64,000 nt of DNA. Origin: an uncultured Desulfobacteraceae bacterium. Lineage in GTDB: Bacteria; Desulfobacterota; Desulfobacteria; Desulfobacterales; UBA5852. The first letter of the stretch is position 1, and each line of letters starts with the position of its first letter. This document shows positions 1 through 8,019 of the stretch, piece after piece. The stretch is taken from NCBI GenBank assembly GCA_913060875.1, contig CAJXSL010000010.1, forward strand, positions 1 through 64,000, in the 5' to 3' direction. Under the pieces are notes generated by a model. It saw nothing but the letters and a program-made list of their open reading frames with translations. It was not told where the DNA came from and searched no databases. The translations under genes and the position numbers were made by a program.

Positions 1-17
1 GATTTCTTACTGGTCAT
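1..17 (-). CDS. 5' end of an unidentified gene leaving the left edge
   Basis: On the minus strand an ATG at position 17 is preceded by a strong purine-rich ribosome binding site (AAGGAGCAGGAG) lying directly against it, and reads Met-Thr-Ser-Lys-Lys before the window ends. Only five codons are visible, so no function can be given. It lies downstream of the sulfurylase/kinase gene on the same strand and could belong to the same transcript. The call rests on the Shine-Dalgarno alone. Confidence 0.35.
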
Positions 18-266
18 CTCCTGCTCCTTTGAGTAAGATTATAGATAACCAGTTACACAGTTATTTGTACACCCTCCGTTGACGAGAGATCTTGCACTCT
101 GCCAGCACTTCAAGTCTTCGAAACGGTTTATCGTCATTCTGCCTGATTCGTTGAATTATTACAGTACGCTCAACTATCCTGCTGTTCCAGCCATCCAAAC
201 TCTCTCAGCTGACTCAACTCTCTTAACTATCGTAACTATCACAACTTTATTAACGCTCTAAACTAA

Positions 267-1958
267 TCAAATATATCCCCTCTGGCCGAGCACCACCAGG
301 ATATGCTGGGCGGCCTCGTCAGGGGTGAGATCGGTGGTATCCACCATTACTTCCGGGTTCTGCGGGGCTTCGTAGGGATCGTCTACGCCGGTGAAGCCTT
401 TGATCAGTCCGGCGCGGGCTTTGGCGTACATGCCTTTGCGGTCGCGTTTTTCGCAGGTGTCGATAGGGGTAGCCACATGGACTTCAAAAAAACCCCCGTA
501 GGCCTCAATCACCTGGCGGATTTCCCGACGGGTCACTTCGTAGGGGGCAATGGGCGCGCAGATGGCAATGCCGCGATTCTTGGTGATTTCACCGGCTACG
601 AAACCGATTCGCCGGACGTTGATATCCCGGTCTTCCTTGGAAAAGGTGAGTTTGCTGGAAAGATTGCGGCGTACGATGTCGCCGTCCAGCAGGGTCACTG
701 GCCGGTCGCCCCTTTCCAGGAATTTGGAGAACAGCACCTGGGCGATGGTGGATTTGCCGGCTCCGGAGAGGCCGGTCATAAACACGGTAAACCCTCTTTT
801 GCGCGGGGGCGGGAAAGCCCGCCGCATTTCGGCAACCACCTCCGGGAAGGTGATCCAGGATGGGATGCGTTTGCCGGAGCCGATCCGGGCGCGAATATCG
901 GTGCCGCTCATGGAGATGGTCTGGGCGCCTTCCGGCACCTGATCGCTGAAACGGAACTCGTCTTCAAAAGGCAGGTAGACCATTTCGTTCAGGGAAACGA
1001 TGTCGACGCCGATTTCCGTCGAAAATTCCTGGGCGGCTAGGTTGGCGGCTTCAGCGTCGTAATAGGCCTGACCGTTTGAGTCTTTGCCGGGGCCGGCATG
1101 GTCGTACCCCACGATAAAATGGGTGCAGCCGAAATTCCGGGCGATGATAGCATGCAGAAGGGCCTCCCGGGGGCCGGCCATGCGCATGGCCAGGGGCAGG
1201 AGGTTGAGCATGTGGCTGTCCGGCGGATAGTGGCGGCCCACCAGTTTGTGGCAGCGCACCCGGGTATAGTGGTCGAAATCCCCCGGCTTGGTCATGCCCA
1301 CCACGGGCAGCAGCAACAGATTGGCCCGGGCTTCATGCATGGCGTGGAGGGTCATCTCGTACTGGGGACGATGGATGGGATGACGGGTCTGGAAACCGAC
1401 AATGCGCTTCCAGCCCAGTTTGGCGTACATGGCCTGGATCTCCCGGGGGGTCTGGCGGCTTTGCTTGAAATCGAAGCGCAGGGGCGGGCTGAGCACTTCC
1501 AGTTTGCCACCCACATAATAGTCGCCGCTGCGATGAAAAAGATAGTCCACCCCGGGGTGGTGGGTGTCGGAGGTGCCGTAGACCGCCAGGGCCTCTTTTT
1601 CGCGTTCCACCAGCCATATATCTTCGATATGCATGACGGCCAGTAAAAAACCTTCGGGGTCGCGCAGGGTCACGGACTGTCCGGTTTCGAGACTTTGGGC
1701 CACGCTCTCTGAAATGTCGAGGGTAATGGGCAGCGGCCAAAGCGTGTCGTCCTGCAACCGCATGCGGTCCAAAACGGATTCATAGTCCGAACGGGACATA
1801 AAACGATCCAGCGGCGAAAAGACGCCCGTGGCCAGAAGCTCCAGATCGCAGAGATGGCGTTCGTTCAGGGTGATGTCGGGCAGCTTGAGGGACAGATCCT
1901 TGAGCAAGCAGCGGCGTTCTTCATCAACAACCAGATCGACAAGGGGGGGAGAGGACAT
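267..1958 (-). CDS. sat: Bifunctional ATP sulfurylase / APS kinase
   Basis: Predicted to make adenylyl sulfate from ATP and sulfate and phosphorylate it to PAPS in the cytoplasm. Residues 1-380 are an ATP sulfurylase: the HxxH-type nucleotide motif is QTRHPIHRPQYE (190-201), then AGPREALLHA (261-270) and GYDHAGPG (284-291). Residues 388-563 are an APS kinase with P-loop GLSGAGKST (396-404) and DGDIVRRNL (425-433). At 563 residues it matches known sulfurylase-kinase fusions. Compared with the usual QTRNPxHRAHE and GRDHAG motifs, the second His and the Arg are replaced, so substrate handling may differ. The start is supported by AAGGAG eight bases upstream. cysQ lies upstream on the same strand; together they suggest PAPS-dependent sulfation or assimilation rather than dissimilatory sulfate activation, which needs no APS kinase. 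Symbol given for the sulfurylase half; the other half is cysC. Confidence 0.93.
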   Translation of the reverse strand: MSSPPLVDLVVDEERRCLLKDLSLKLPDITLNERHLCDLELLATGVFSPLDRFMSRSDYESVLDRMRLQDDTLWPLPITLDISESVAQSLETGQSVTLRDPEGFLLAVMHIEDIWLVEREKEALAVYGTSDTHHPGVDYLFHRSGDYYVGGKLEVLSPPLRFDFKQSRQTPREIQAMYAKLGWKRIVGFQTRHPIHRPQYEMTLHAMHEARANLLLLPVVGMTKPGDFDHYTRVRCHKLVGRHYPPDSHMLNLLPLAMRMAGPREALLHAIIARNFGCTHFIVGYDHAGPGKDSNGQAYYDAEAANLAAQEFSTEIGVDIVSLNEMVYLPFEDEFRFSDQVPEGAQTISMSGTDIRARIGSGKRIPSWITFPEVVAEMRRAFPPPRKRGFTVFMTGLSGAGKSTIAQVLFSKFLERGDRPVTLLDGDIVRRNLSSKLTFSKEDRDINVRRIGFVAGEITKNRGIAICAPIAPYEVTRREIRQVIEAYGGFFEVHVATPIDTCEKRDRKGMYAKARAGLIKGFTGVDDPYEAPQNPEVMVDTTDLTPDEAAQHILVVLGQRGYI

Positions 1959-1977
1959 GTATGGACTCCTTCAAAAA

Positions 1978-2150
1978 AAAGCTCAAAGCGTCAAGTTGAA
2001 AGCAGCTGCCTTCGGCAGAGCTCAAAGTTCAAAGCTGAAAGGAACAGCGGAAAACCGGATTTTTACCACCCGCTTCGCTCGAGGCACGAAAAAAAGCAGC
2101 GCCAAGCTCAAAGCTGAAAGCTCAAAGGAAAAGCAGGAAAAGAGAGAATA
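1978..2150. repeat. Low-complexity hairpin repeat, copy A
   Basis: Several degenerate units of AGCTCAAAGCTGAAAG occur with a small hairpin CTGCC-TTC-GGCAG at 2006-2018. The same unit recurs near 2296-2368, 7023-7190, 9130-9300 and 51245-51300. It fills much of the gap between cysQ and the sulfurylase gene. The bases after it (2150-2290) hold AATTCC/TTTCC-rich low-complexity sequence that also recurs beside other copies. Confidence 0.75.
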
Positions 2151-2295
2151 GAGTATCGGGTAGATGGGAAAGAACTATGAAATCAAGGTATTTGTGAACG
2201 ATAGTGGCACTAATTCCCAATTCCTTTTTTTCTCATTCCTGAAATTCCCGATTTCCCTAATTCCTAATTTCCTGTTTTCTTGTTTCCTGAATTTC

Positions 2296-2368
2296 CTTCG
2301 AGCTTTGAGCTAGGCGCTTTCAGCTCTGCCGCAGGCAGCCGCTTTCAGCTTTGAACGGCTGCTTTCTT
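2296..2368. repeat. Low-complexity hairpin repeat, copy B, entering cysQ
   Basis: Inverted relative to copy A. The hairpin CTGCC-GCA-GGCAG is at 2326-2338. It overlaps the 3' end of cysQ: the last eleven codons (FKAESGCLRQS) and the stop are repeat sequence. The tail of the unrelated cbiA gene is of the same origin. Confidence 0.75.
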
Positions 2369-3195
2369 TTTACCACAAACCAGGGATTCAGCAGATTTTC
2401 CTTATTATATAACAGGGGCCGGCCGGATTCGAATTCCAGGACCCTGGCCCCGGCCGCTTCGGCGATGGCCTGACCGGCGGCCGTATCCCACTCCATGGTG
2501 GGGCCGGTGCGGGGGTAGAGGTGGGCGCGGCCCTCGGCGACCATGCAGAGCTTGAGGGAACTGCCGGCGGAGATCAAGGCCACATCGCCATGGATTTGCG
2601 CCATTTCCTGTTTGATTTGGTCTACTTCCGGCGTGCTGTGGGAGCGGCTGCCGACGATGGTGAACACCTCGGGTATGGACGATGGCGAGGGCAGGGGGTC
2701 GGATACCCGGATAAGGGTTTGTCGTATTGTATCGCTATCGGTTTCTTTTGCGGTGATCTGTGCCCAAGCCTTGTCGGCGGAGGCCAATTTGAAGGCGCCG
2801 CCCGTGATGGTCCCGAAATAGAGGACGTCGTGAACCGGCACATAGATCACCCCCAGGACAGGCGCCTGTTGGTCAATCAGGGCGATATTGATGGTAAATT
2901 CACCGTTGCGCTTCACAAATTCCTTGGTGCCGTCCAGGGGATCCAATAGCCAGAAACGCTGCCAGTCCCGTCGCTCCGCATAAGTCAGGTGGCGGCCTTC
3001 TTCACTTAGAACGGGCAATTGTGTTGGGGCCAGGGCTTCCACCAGTATCCGGTGCGATTTCCGGTCGGCCAGGGTTAACGGCGAGTCATCCGCCTTGTGG
3101 TCCACCGCAAAATCCGTTGCATAAACATCCAGAACCGCTTTGCCGGCCTGGATGGCCGCATCGATTGTCCGTGAAAGAAATGCCTCGATTGTCAT
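2320..3195 (-). CDS. cysQ: 3'(2'),5'-bisphosphate nucleotidase CysQ
   Basis: Hydrolyses 3'-phosphoadenosine 5'-phosphate (PAP), the product left when PAPS is used, to AMP. It is a member of the Mg-dependent, Li-sensitive inositol monophosphatase superfamily. The metal site is visible as EE at 65-66, DPLDGT at 85-90, and the C-terminal EWDTAAGQAI motif near residue 235. Length (291) is slightly over the family norm because the final eleven residues (FKAESGCLRQS) are encoded by an interspersed repeat. AGAGGT lies nine bases before the ATG. It lies upstream of the sulfurylase-kinase fusion on the same strand, 361 bp apart, which fits a shared role in PAPS metabolism. Confidence 0.9.
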   Translation of the reverse strand: MTIEAFLSRTIDAAIQAGKAVLDVYATDFAVDHKADDSPLTLADRKSHRILVEALAPTQLPVLSEEGRHLTYAERRDWQRFWLLDPLDGTKEFVKRNGEFTINIALIDQQAPVLGVIYVPVHDVLYFGTITGGAFKLASADKAWAQITAKETDSDTIRQTLIRVSDPLPSPSSIPEVFTIVGSRSHSTPEVDQIKQEMAQIHGDVALISAGSSLKLCMVAEGRAHLYPRTGPTMEWDTAAGQAIAEAAGARVLEFESGRPLLYNKENLLNPWFVVKRKQPFKAESGCLRQS

Positions 3196-3446
3196 GTTCT
3201 ATACCTCTTAGACCTCAAGTTATCCGATAAAATGTCGAAACCATTGAATAATCGATTCTTGTCGACAGCTCCGCCCTGTGGATTGCAGGGCCACTTGGGT
3301 TACAACTTATTGTGTTTACTACAAAAACTACCTGAAACGCAACAAAAAAGCCACTGGACGACAAATCAATCCAACGAGCAGGTTTGGCCTGGGACAAAGC
3401 TCATCCGGGACAGATCCTCGTTGGTGCGGCAAATCGCGCAGGCTAT

Positions 3447-3568
3447 CCGGTTTATTTCACGCGCTTGACATGTTCATTGGAAGGTATCAAGGGTGCCGCT
3501 GTACGCCTCGATAACGCAAGCCCCTGATAACGCACCCAATGGACATCGTGTAAGCGCGAAATAACCGG
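3447..3568. repeat. Large imperfect inverted repeat
   Basis: Two arms of about 33 bases, starting CCGGTTTATTTC on the left and ending GAAATAACCGG on the right, pair with a few mismatches around a 55-base centre. The centre contains a direct repeat GATAACGCA. No open reading frame is enclosed. It differs in sequence from the 144-bp palindromes elsewhere in the window. Confidence 0.65.
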
Positions 3569-4045
3569 GTTAGCGGTTTTTAAAGATTTGATCCAGGCGC
3601 CCCTTAAGACGTTGCCTCAATTGGATAGCTATTAAAGTATTTAATAGTATTCCCATTAAGAAAATTAAAACCAGCGCAAAAACGTTAAATTATTTAATGG
3701 TAGAATTTCCAAAAACCCAATGATAATCTTCAAATATCGAGAAAATTCGAGAATCGCAATCTACAATATTTGTATAAAATTGTTTTGTGATCGGAAAAAA
3801 TTGACATTTTTTCTGAGTTACGGATTGGCGGCAAAAGTGGCACCACTCGAACCATCCGAGCTTCACCTGTGCATACCATTTCTATATAGCAAATTTCGGC
3901 AAAAAGAATTTTTGAATAATAACAATTGCTGGTAACTATCTGTATGGATATCTTTCGATCGTTACCAAGGCGTTAGGAAAGTCAGATCATTTACCAAAGG
4001 CGCATTTACAACATTAATTTGTCAGGACGACGAAAACGACTGTGC

Positions 4046-4071
4046 ATATTTGTATAAACATTTTGTACAAA
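4046..4071. promoter_or_regulatory. Candidate enhancer-binding-protein site
   Basis: TTTGTA (4049-4054) and TACAAA (4066-4071) form an inverted repeat just upstream of the sigma-54 promoter. The 13-mer ATATTTGTATAAA at 4046-4058 also occurs exactly at 3766-3778, about 280 bp further upstream. Paired upstream sites are the usual layout for a sigma-54 activator. The link to any named activator is inference. Confidence 0.35.
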
Positions 4072-4082
4072 AAGATAATGTG

Positions 4083-4100
4083 TTGGCATGTAATTTGCTA
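4083..4100 (+). promoter_or_regulatory. Sigma-54 (RpoN) promoter
   Basis: TTGGCATGTAATTTGCTA matches the -24/-12 consensus TGGCAC-N5-TTGCW with the GG and GC doublets at the correct spacing. It ends about 60 bases before the first PEP-CTERM gene. Many PEP-CTERM/exosortase genomes encode a PrsK/PrsR system that activates sigma-54 promoters of PEP-CTERM genes, which fits this position. That regulator is not in the window. Confidence 0.7.
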
Positions 4101-4160
4101 ATTTTTCTCCAAGAACACGAAGTATCACCATGCTATTCATGAATATATGCGAGGTTTGCC

Positions 4161-4688
4161 ATGCAAATAGATAAGAAAAAAATACTCAGCCTGATCCTGA
4201 TCCTGATGACGTTACCGGTGGCCGCCTCGGCGGCGACACTCACCACAAATGATTTTTATAATGAATACCAGTCCGATGCGATCTATCTGTTTATCATCAA
4301 TAATAATACAGGGCGAGACATCAGTTTCGTAGATGACCCAATTGTTTTCGATGGCGCAACTGCAGGATGGACCACGACGCTTTTCAGCCCAGAAGCACTC
4401 GTGATGCAGGGGGCGACCATCGACCCCTATACGGGGAATTTCGATGTAACGTTCTGGGATAACCGCAACGGCAATGGGAACCCCACCGGCTTTTTCGATT
4501 TTACCCTGGAGTGGGCTGAATATCTCGGTGGCACGGCAGTGGCCCAAGGTTCTATTTATTATTCAAACGGCGGCATAACCGGTACAGACGGCAATTTCAC
4601 TTCTACCATTCCGACCCCTGTGCCGGCATCGCTCTGGCTGGCGATATCCGGGCTGACCCTGCTGGTCGGCCTTCGACGCTATCGATAG
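4161..4688 (+). CDS. PEP-CTERM sorting-domain protein 1
   Basis: A secreted protein of 175 residues. Residues 1-24 are a signal peptide (KKK, hydrophobic stretch, cleavage near AASAA). The C-terminus is a tripartite exosortase signal: a VPAS motif in a Pro-rich run near 152-157, a hydrophobic helix containing LWLAISGL, and a basic end GLRRYR. The core carries no recognised enzymatic domain and is probably beta-rich. It is expected to be cut and anchored or exported at the surface by an exosortase, which is not in this window. The next gene is a paralogue: both have an FTLEW-EYLG segment before the sorting signal. Transcription probably comes from the sigma-54 promoter 60 bp upstream. Confidence 0.85.
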   Translation: MQIDKKKILSLILILMTLPVAASAATLTTNDFYNEYQSDAIYLFIINNNTGRDISFVDDPIVFDGATAGWTTTLFSPEALVMQGATIDPYTGNFDVTFWDNRNGNGNPTGFFDFTLEWAEYLGGTAVAQGSIYYSNGGITGTDGNFTSTIPTPVPASLWLAISGLTLLVGLRRYR

Positions 4689-4704
4689 AGAGGACGGAAA
4701 CCCC

Positions 4705-5235
4705 ATGCGCACTAAAATGATCATCCTGATGACGGTTGCTTTTTTCATGATGATTCCGGCCGGGGCGTCGGCGGCATATTTGCCCTTCAGCTACACCAAT
4801 CATTATGAAACCGATAGAATCGAGTTTAACATTGTCGGGATTGAAGATCCGGCACTTGATATAACATTCGCGAATATCAATTTTCCTGGTTATGAACATG
4901 AAATTAGTTCCAGCGTTGATTGGAATTTTAAAAGAAGCAATAATTTTCACACACTCATTTTCCAACCCGATTCGGTGAGCACGATTGCAGAAGGCACGGG
5001 GGTATTCAATCTTTGGCTTTTTGAAAGTCTGACAGGCTGGTTACCCGTCACACTGGATAGCTACAATTTCACCCTGGAATGGACCGAATACCTGGGGGCA
5101 GCAACTCAGGGGTCGGGCCAAATTTTATTTGAAGAGGGTGTTGATGTGCTTTACACCCCGATCCCCGCCTCCGCATGGATGCTGATGTCAGGGCTGGCCA
5201 TATTTGTCGGTATCCGGCGGCACCGGGCCGGATAA
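4705..5235 (+). CDS. PEP-CTERM sorting-domain protein 2
   Basis: A paralogue of the preceding gene (176 residues), 16 bp downstream and probably co-transcribed. It has an N-terminal signal peptide (1-23, ending GASAA), an unrecognised extracellular core, and a C-terminal exosortase signal with IPASAWML, a hydrophobic helix and a basic IRRHRAG end. The shared FTLEWTEYLG segment shows common ancestry, but the cores have diverged. GAGAGGA precedes the ATG. A strong intrinsic terminator follows. Function is unknown; PEP-CTERM proteins are typically linked to extracellular polysaccharide or surface matrix. Confidence 0.85.
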   Translation: MRTKMIILMTVAFFMMIPAGASAAYLPFSYTNHYETDRIEFNIVGIEDPALDITFANINFPGYEHEISSSVDWNFKRSNNFHTLIFQPDSVSTIAEGTGVFNLWLFESLTGWLPVTLDSYNFTLEWTEYLGAATQGSGQILFEEGVDVLYTPIPASAWMLMSGLAIFVGIRRHRAG

Positions 5236-5261
5236 TGATTTACGTGGCATAGGTGCTAATG

Positions 5262-5289
5262 GGGCCGGGGAATTTCCCGGCCCTTTTTT
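5262..5289 (+). terminator. Rho-independent terminator
   Basis: GGGCCGGG and CCCGGCCC form a perfect 8-bp GC stem with an AATTT-type loop, followed by TTTTTT. It lies 27 bp after the stop codon of the second PEP-CTERM gene. Confidence 0.9.
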
Positions 5290-5665
5290 GTCGTCTCTTG
5301 TTGCTTGCAATTGCTCCCGCAGCCATCCGCCCCCCTGAATTCATCCTTCCTCGGCATCTCTTAAACCCACCTGTCCACATAAGAAAGCGTAAATTATCAA
5401 ATGGTTTTAAGGCTTTGTTTGTAATCGATTAGCGGCTGGTTACCATTGTTTGCCCTCAGGAAAAAACACGCAAATAGTTGCCCAGTGCTGCGGCAAAGGT
5501 GCTGCCTTCATTCACGGTGTACTTGATATGGGGTTGGCCTGCTCTTGCCAACTGATTTTCCGGGGGGGTATAGTAGCGCGATAATTCGTTTCGATGACAG
5601 ACATTGACGAAATCAGCCCGAATATCTCATGAAATATCCGGGTTCGCGGTGAGGAGCAGGTTCGA
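5290..5665. other. Leader region of the cobalamin cluster
   Basis: No gene is seen. I looked for a cobalamin riboswitch and found no convincing B12 box. There is a small imperfect hairpin at 5617-5642 (CCCGAATAT against ATATCCGGG) just before the cbiA ribosome binding site. No clear sigma-70 promoter could be assigned. Confidence 0.45.
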
Positions 5666-7063
5666 ATGACCAAAGGCTTTATGATTGCCGGCACGTCCAG
5701 CGGCAGCGGTAAAACCACGCTGACCCTGGCCTTTCTGGCCGCCCTGGGGGCACGCGGCTGTCGTATGGCGCCGTTCAAAGTCGGGCCGGATTTTATCGAT
5801 CCCGGGCATCACACCCGGATTACGGGCACCACCAGCCGCAACCTGGATGGATGGATGCTGCCCCAGGGGTATAACCAAGACCTTTTCCGGCGCTGTTGCC
5901 GTGCTGCGGATCTGGCCGTGGTGGAAGGGGTCATGGGACTCTACGACGGGTACGACGGCCGCAGTGAGGCCGGCTCCACAGCCCAGATGGCCAAATGGCT
6001 TGATCTGCCGGTGCTGCTCGTGGTGGATGCCCGCAGCATGGCCCGTAGCGCCGCGGCGCTTGTCCAGGGCTACGAACGCTTCGATCCAGACGTCCGGTTT
6101 GCCGGGGTCGTCTTCAACCGCATCGGCAGTCCGAAGCACCTGACCTATCTCCAGGAGGCACTGGCAGGGCATGTCACCATGCCTTGTCTCGGGGGTATCC
6201 CTCGCGACGAGGCCGTCGGCATTCCGGAACGGCATCTGGGGCTGCACACGGCCGACGATCATCCATTGGACCAGGATGCCGCCGACCGTCTGGCAGCTCT
6301 GGTGGAAAACCATGTGGACCTCGATCGCCTGTTGGCAATGGCGACCCACCTGCCGGCGCTGGATACCACCGGGAAGGCTTCCGGTATTCCCGGTGAAGGT
6401 ACGGTGCGCATCGGCGTGGCCAGGGACCCGGCCTTTTGCTTCTACTATCCGGACAATCTGGAAATAATGGCGCATCACGGTGCCGAGATTATCTTTTTTT
6501 CCCCCCTGGCCGACCGCCGGTTGCCCGAAGGTCTCGACGGGTTGTATTTCGGCGGTGGCTATCCGGAACTGCAGGCGGAACAGCTGGCCGCCAACCGCGG
6601 CCTGCGGGCCATGGTGAAAGACTGTTCCCTTGCCGGCATGCCGATTTATGCCGAATGCGGCGGTTTCATGTACCTCTGCGAGCAGCTGACCGATGCCGGG
6701 GGAGAGACCTGGCCCATGGCCGGCTGTTTTCCGATGGGTACGCGTATGCTGACCTGCCGCAAGGCGTTAGGCTATCGGGAAATCAGGCTGGCCAAAGCTT
6801 CTCCCCTGGGGCCGCCCGGACTTGTCGGGCGCGGTCACGAGTTTCACTATTCGGAACTAGTAAAGGATGCCCCCGGTGTTGCAACGGTATATGCCGCAAC
6901 CCCGCGATCCGGAGAAATTTTAAGGGAGGAAGGCTACCTTGTCCGGAACACCCTGGGCAGTTATATTCACTTGCATTTTGGCAGTAATCCCGATATGGCC
7001 AGTCACTTTGTGGAACGTTGTCGGAAGTTCAAGGCGGAAGAGGGCTTGCTTCGCAAGCGATAG
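5666..7063 (+). CDS. cbiA: Cobyrinic acid a,c-diamide synthase
   Basis: ATP- and glutamine-dependent amidation of the a and c side chains of cob(II)yrinic acid, in the cytoplasm. Residues 1-240 are the dethiobiotin-synthetase-like ATPase with P-loop GTSSGSGKTT (9-18) and KVGPDFIDPG. The C-terminal half is a class I glutamine amidotransferase with nucleophile Cys331 in AECGGFMYL and a later HFHYSE/HLHFG segment. Length (465) is normal. GAGGAG lies nine bases before the ATG. First gene of the cobalamin run. The last ten or so residues (FKAEEGLLRKR) come from an interspersed repeat and resemble the tail of CysQ. Confidence 0.95.
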   Translation: MTKGFMIAGTSSGSGKTTLTLAFLAALGARGCRMAPFKVGPDFIDPGHHTRITGTTSRNLDGWMLPQGYNQDLFRRCCRAADLAVVEGVMGLYDGYDGRSEAGSTAQMAKWLDLPVLLVVDARSMARSAAALVQGYERFDPDVRFAGVVFNRIGSPKHLTYLQEALAGHVTMPCLGGIPRDEAVGIPERHLGLHTADDHPLDQDAADRLAALVENHVDLDRLLAMATHLPALDTTGKASGIPGEGTVRIGVARDPAFCFYYPDNLEIMAHHGAEIIFFSPLADRRLPEGLDGLYFGGGYPELQAEQLAANRGLRAMVKDCSLAGMPIYAECGGFMYLCEQLTDAGGETWPMAGCFPMGTRMLTCRKALGYREIRLAKASPLGPPGLVGRGHEFHYSELVKDAPGVATVYAATPRSGEILREEGYLVRNTLGSYIHLHFGSNPDMASHFVERCRKFKAEEGLLRKR

Positions 7064-7190
7064 AGGTTTGAGGTCTGAGGTTGGAGGCAAAAGATGGCTG
7101 CCTGCGGCAGCGTCGCAGGCTCAAAGCAACTGCCTGCGGCAAAGTCACAAGCTCAAAGCTGAAAGCTCAAAGGAACTGCCAAAAACAGGG
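7023..7190. repeat. Low-complexity hairpin repeat, copy C, entering cbiA
   Basis: Three hairpins with different stems share the layout: GCTTGC-TTC-GCAAGC (7044-7058), GCTGCC-TGC-GGCAGC (7097-7111) and TGCC-TGC-GGCA (7131-7141), mixed with AAGCTCAAAGCTGAAAG units. The first lies inside the cbiA reading frame. Further low-complexity sequence (GACCCCTTGATCCC at 7270-7283) follows up to cbiC. Confidence 0.75.
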
Positions 7191-7344
7191 AAAATCAGGA
7201 AAACCGGGAGCTTCAGGAAAGAGAAAGTGGGATTGATTTGCCCCGTGGGAGTTTTGAACTTGAATCCCTGACCCCTTGATCCCTTGGACCCTTTTTCCCC
7301 CATTGCCATTGAACCTGCGGCTATTCCAACAAGTGCAGGACGCC

Positions 7345-7983
7345 ATGCGAAAGGACCCCACATACATGAAACCGGCGGAAATCGAAGCCCTCAGCTTTGA
7401 CATCATCGAAAAAGAAGCCGGCGAACACGGTTTTCCGGAGGACCAGTGGAAGATCGTGCGTCGGATGATTCATACCAGTGCCGATTTCGAATATCTCACG
7501 ACGGTGCGCTTCCATGACGATGCGGTGGCCGCCGGTGTGGAGGCCATTCGCAAGGGCCGCAATGTGGTGACCGACACCAACATGGCCCGGGCCGGCATTC
7601 GCAAAAGCGCCGTCCTGCGTTTCGGCGGCTCTTTGGAATGCCTGATCAATGATCCTACGGTGGCCCACGCCGCAAGGGATTCCGGATGTACCCGGGCCAT
7701 GGCCGCCGTCGATGCGGCCATCCCCATGATGCGGGAAGGGCTCTACGTGATCGGCAATGCTCCGACCGCCCTTCTGCGGCTGATGGACCTCATAAAATCG
7801 GGGAAGGCCGCGCCGGCCCTGGTGGTGGGACTGCCGGTGGGGTTTGTCAACGCGGCCGAATCCAAAGCGCTGCTGGTGGATATGGATATCCCCTTCATCA
7901 CCAACAAGGGCCGCAAAGGCGGTTCCAATGTGGCCGCTAGTGTTGTCAATGCTTTGATCCTGATGGCCTCGGCCGAAGAGTGA
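7345..7983 (+). CDS. cbiC: Precorrin-8 methylmutase
   Basis: Moves the C-11 methyl group to C-12 of (cobalt-)precorrin-8, giving (cob)yrinate. The catalytic His is His43 in MIHTSADFEY; RKGRNVVTDTNM and the Gly-rich NAPTAL and GLPVGFVNA segments are family hallmarks. From the chosen ATG it is 212 residues, the usual size. A TTG further upstream (7276) is open but lies inside a low-complexity repeat. ATG 7366 is a second alternative, with AAAGGA ten bases upstream. cbiD follows 36 bp later. Confidence 0.93.
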   Translation: MRKDPTYMKPAEIEALSFDIIEKEAGEHGFPEDQWKIVRRMIHTSADFEYLTTVRFHDDAVAAGVEAIRKGRNVVTDTNMARAGIRKSAVLRFGGSLECLINDPTVAHAARDSGCTRAMAAVDAAIPMMREGLYVIGNAPTALLRLMDLIKSGKAAPALVVGLPVGFVNAAESKALLVDMDIPFITNKGRKGGSNVAASVVNALILMASAEE

Positions 7984-8019
7984 TCAGGAGAATCAACGGA
8001 CACCGGTGGGGCGCAGACG

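Larger units (their letters stand above)
3196..4160. other. Long non-coding region upstream of the PEP-CTERM pair
   Basis: No convincing gene is seen in 965 bp. Short open frames exist (3232-3468, 3720-3935) but lack a ribosome binding site and any family resemblance. The left half holds a large imperfect inverted repeat (3447-3568). The right half, from about 3630, is clearly AT-rich and carries a repeated 13-mer (3766-3778 and 4046-4058), a small inverted repeat and a sigma-54 promoter at 4083-4100. Confidence 0.6.

Noticed and set aside
79-261. A 60-codon plus-strand frame near the left edge.
   Set aside because: Low-complexity Thr/Leu-rich end, no ribosome binding site, no resemblance to a family.
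3720-3935. A 71-codon frame in the AT-rich region before the PEP-CTERM genes.
   Set aside because: No ribosome binding site and a composition typical of chance frames in AT-rich DNA.
5290-5665. Possible cobalamin riboswitch ahead of cbiA.
   Set aside because: I could not find a B12 box or the expected stem arrangement; a covariance search would be decisive.
5627-6478. A 283-codon open frame antisense to cbiA, and similar long antisense frames across 5-20 kb (for example 7743-8579, 8107-9033, 12619-13686).
   Set aside because: They are frame shadows of GC-rich real genes: no ribosome binding sites, no family motifs, and the opposite strand codes clearly for known enzymes.
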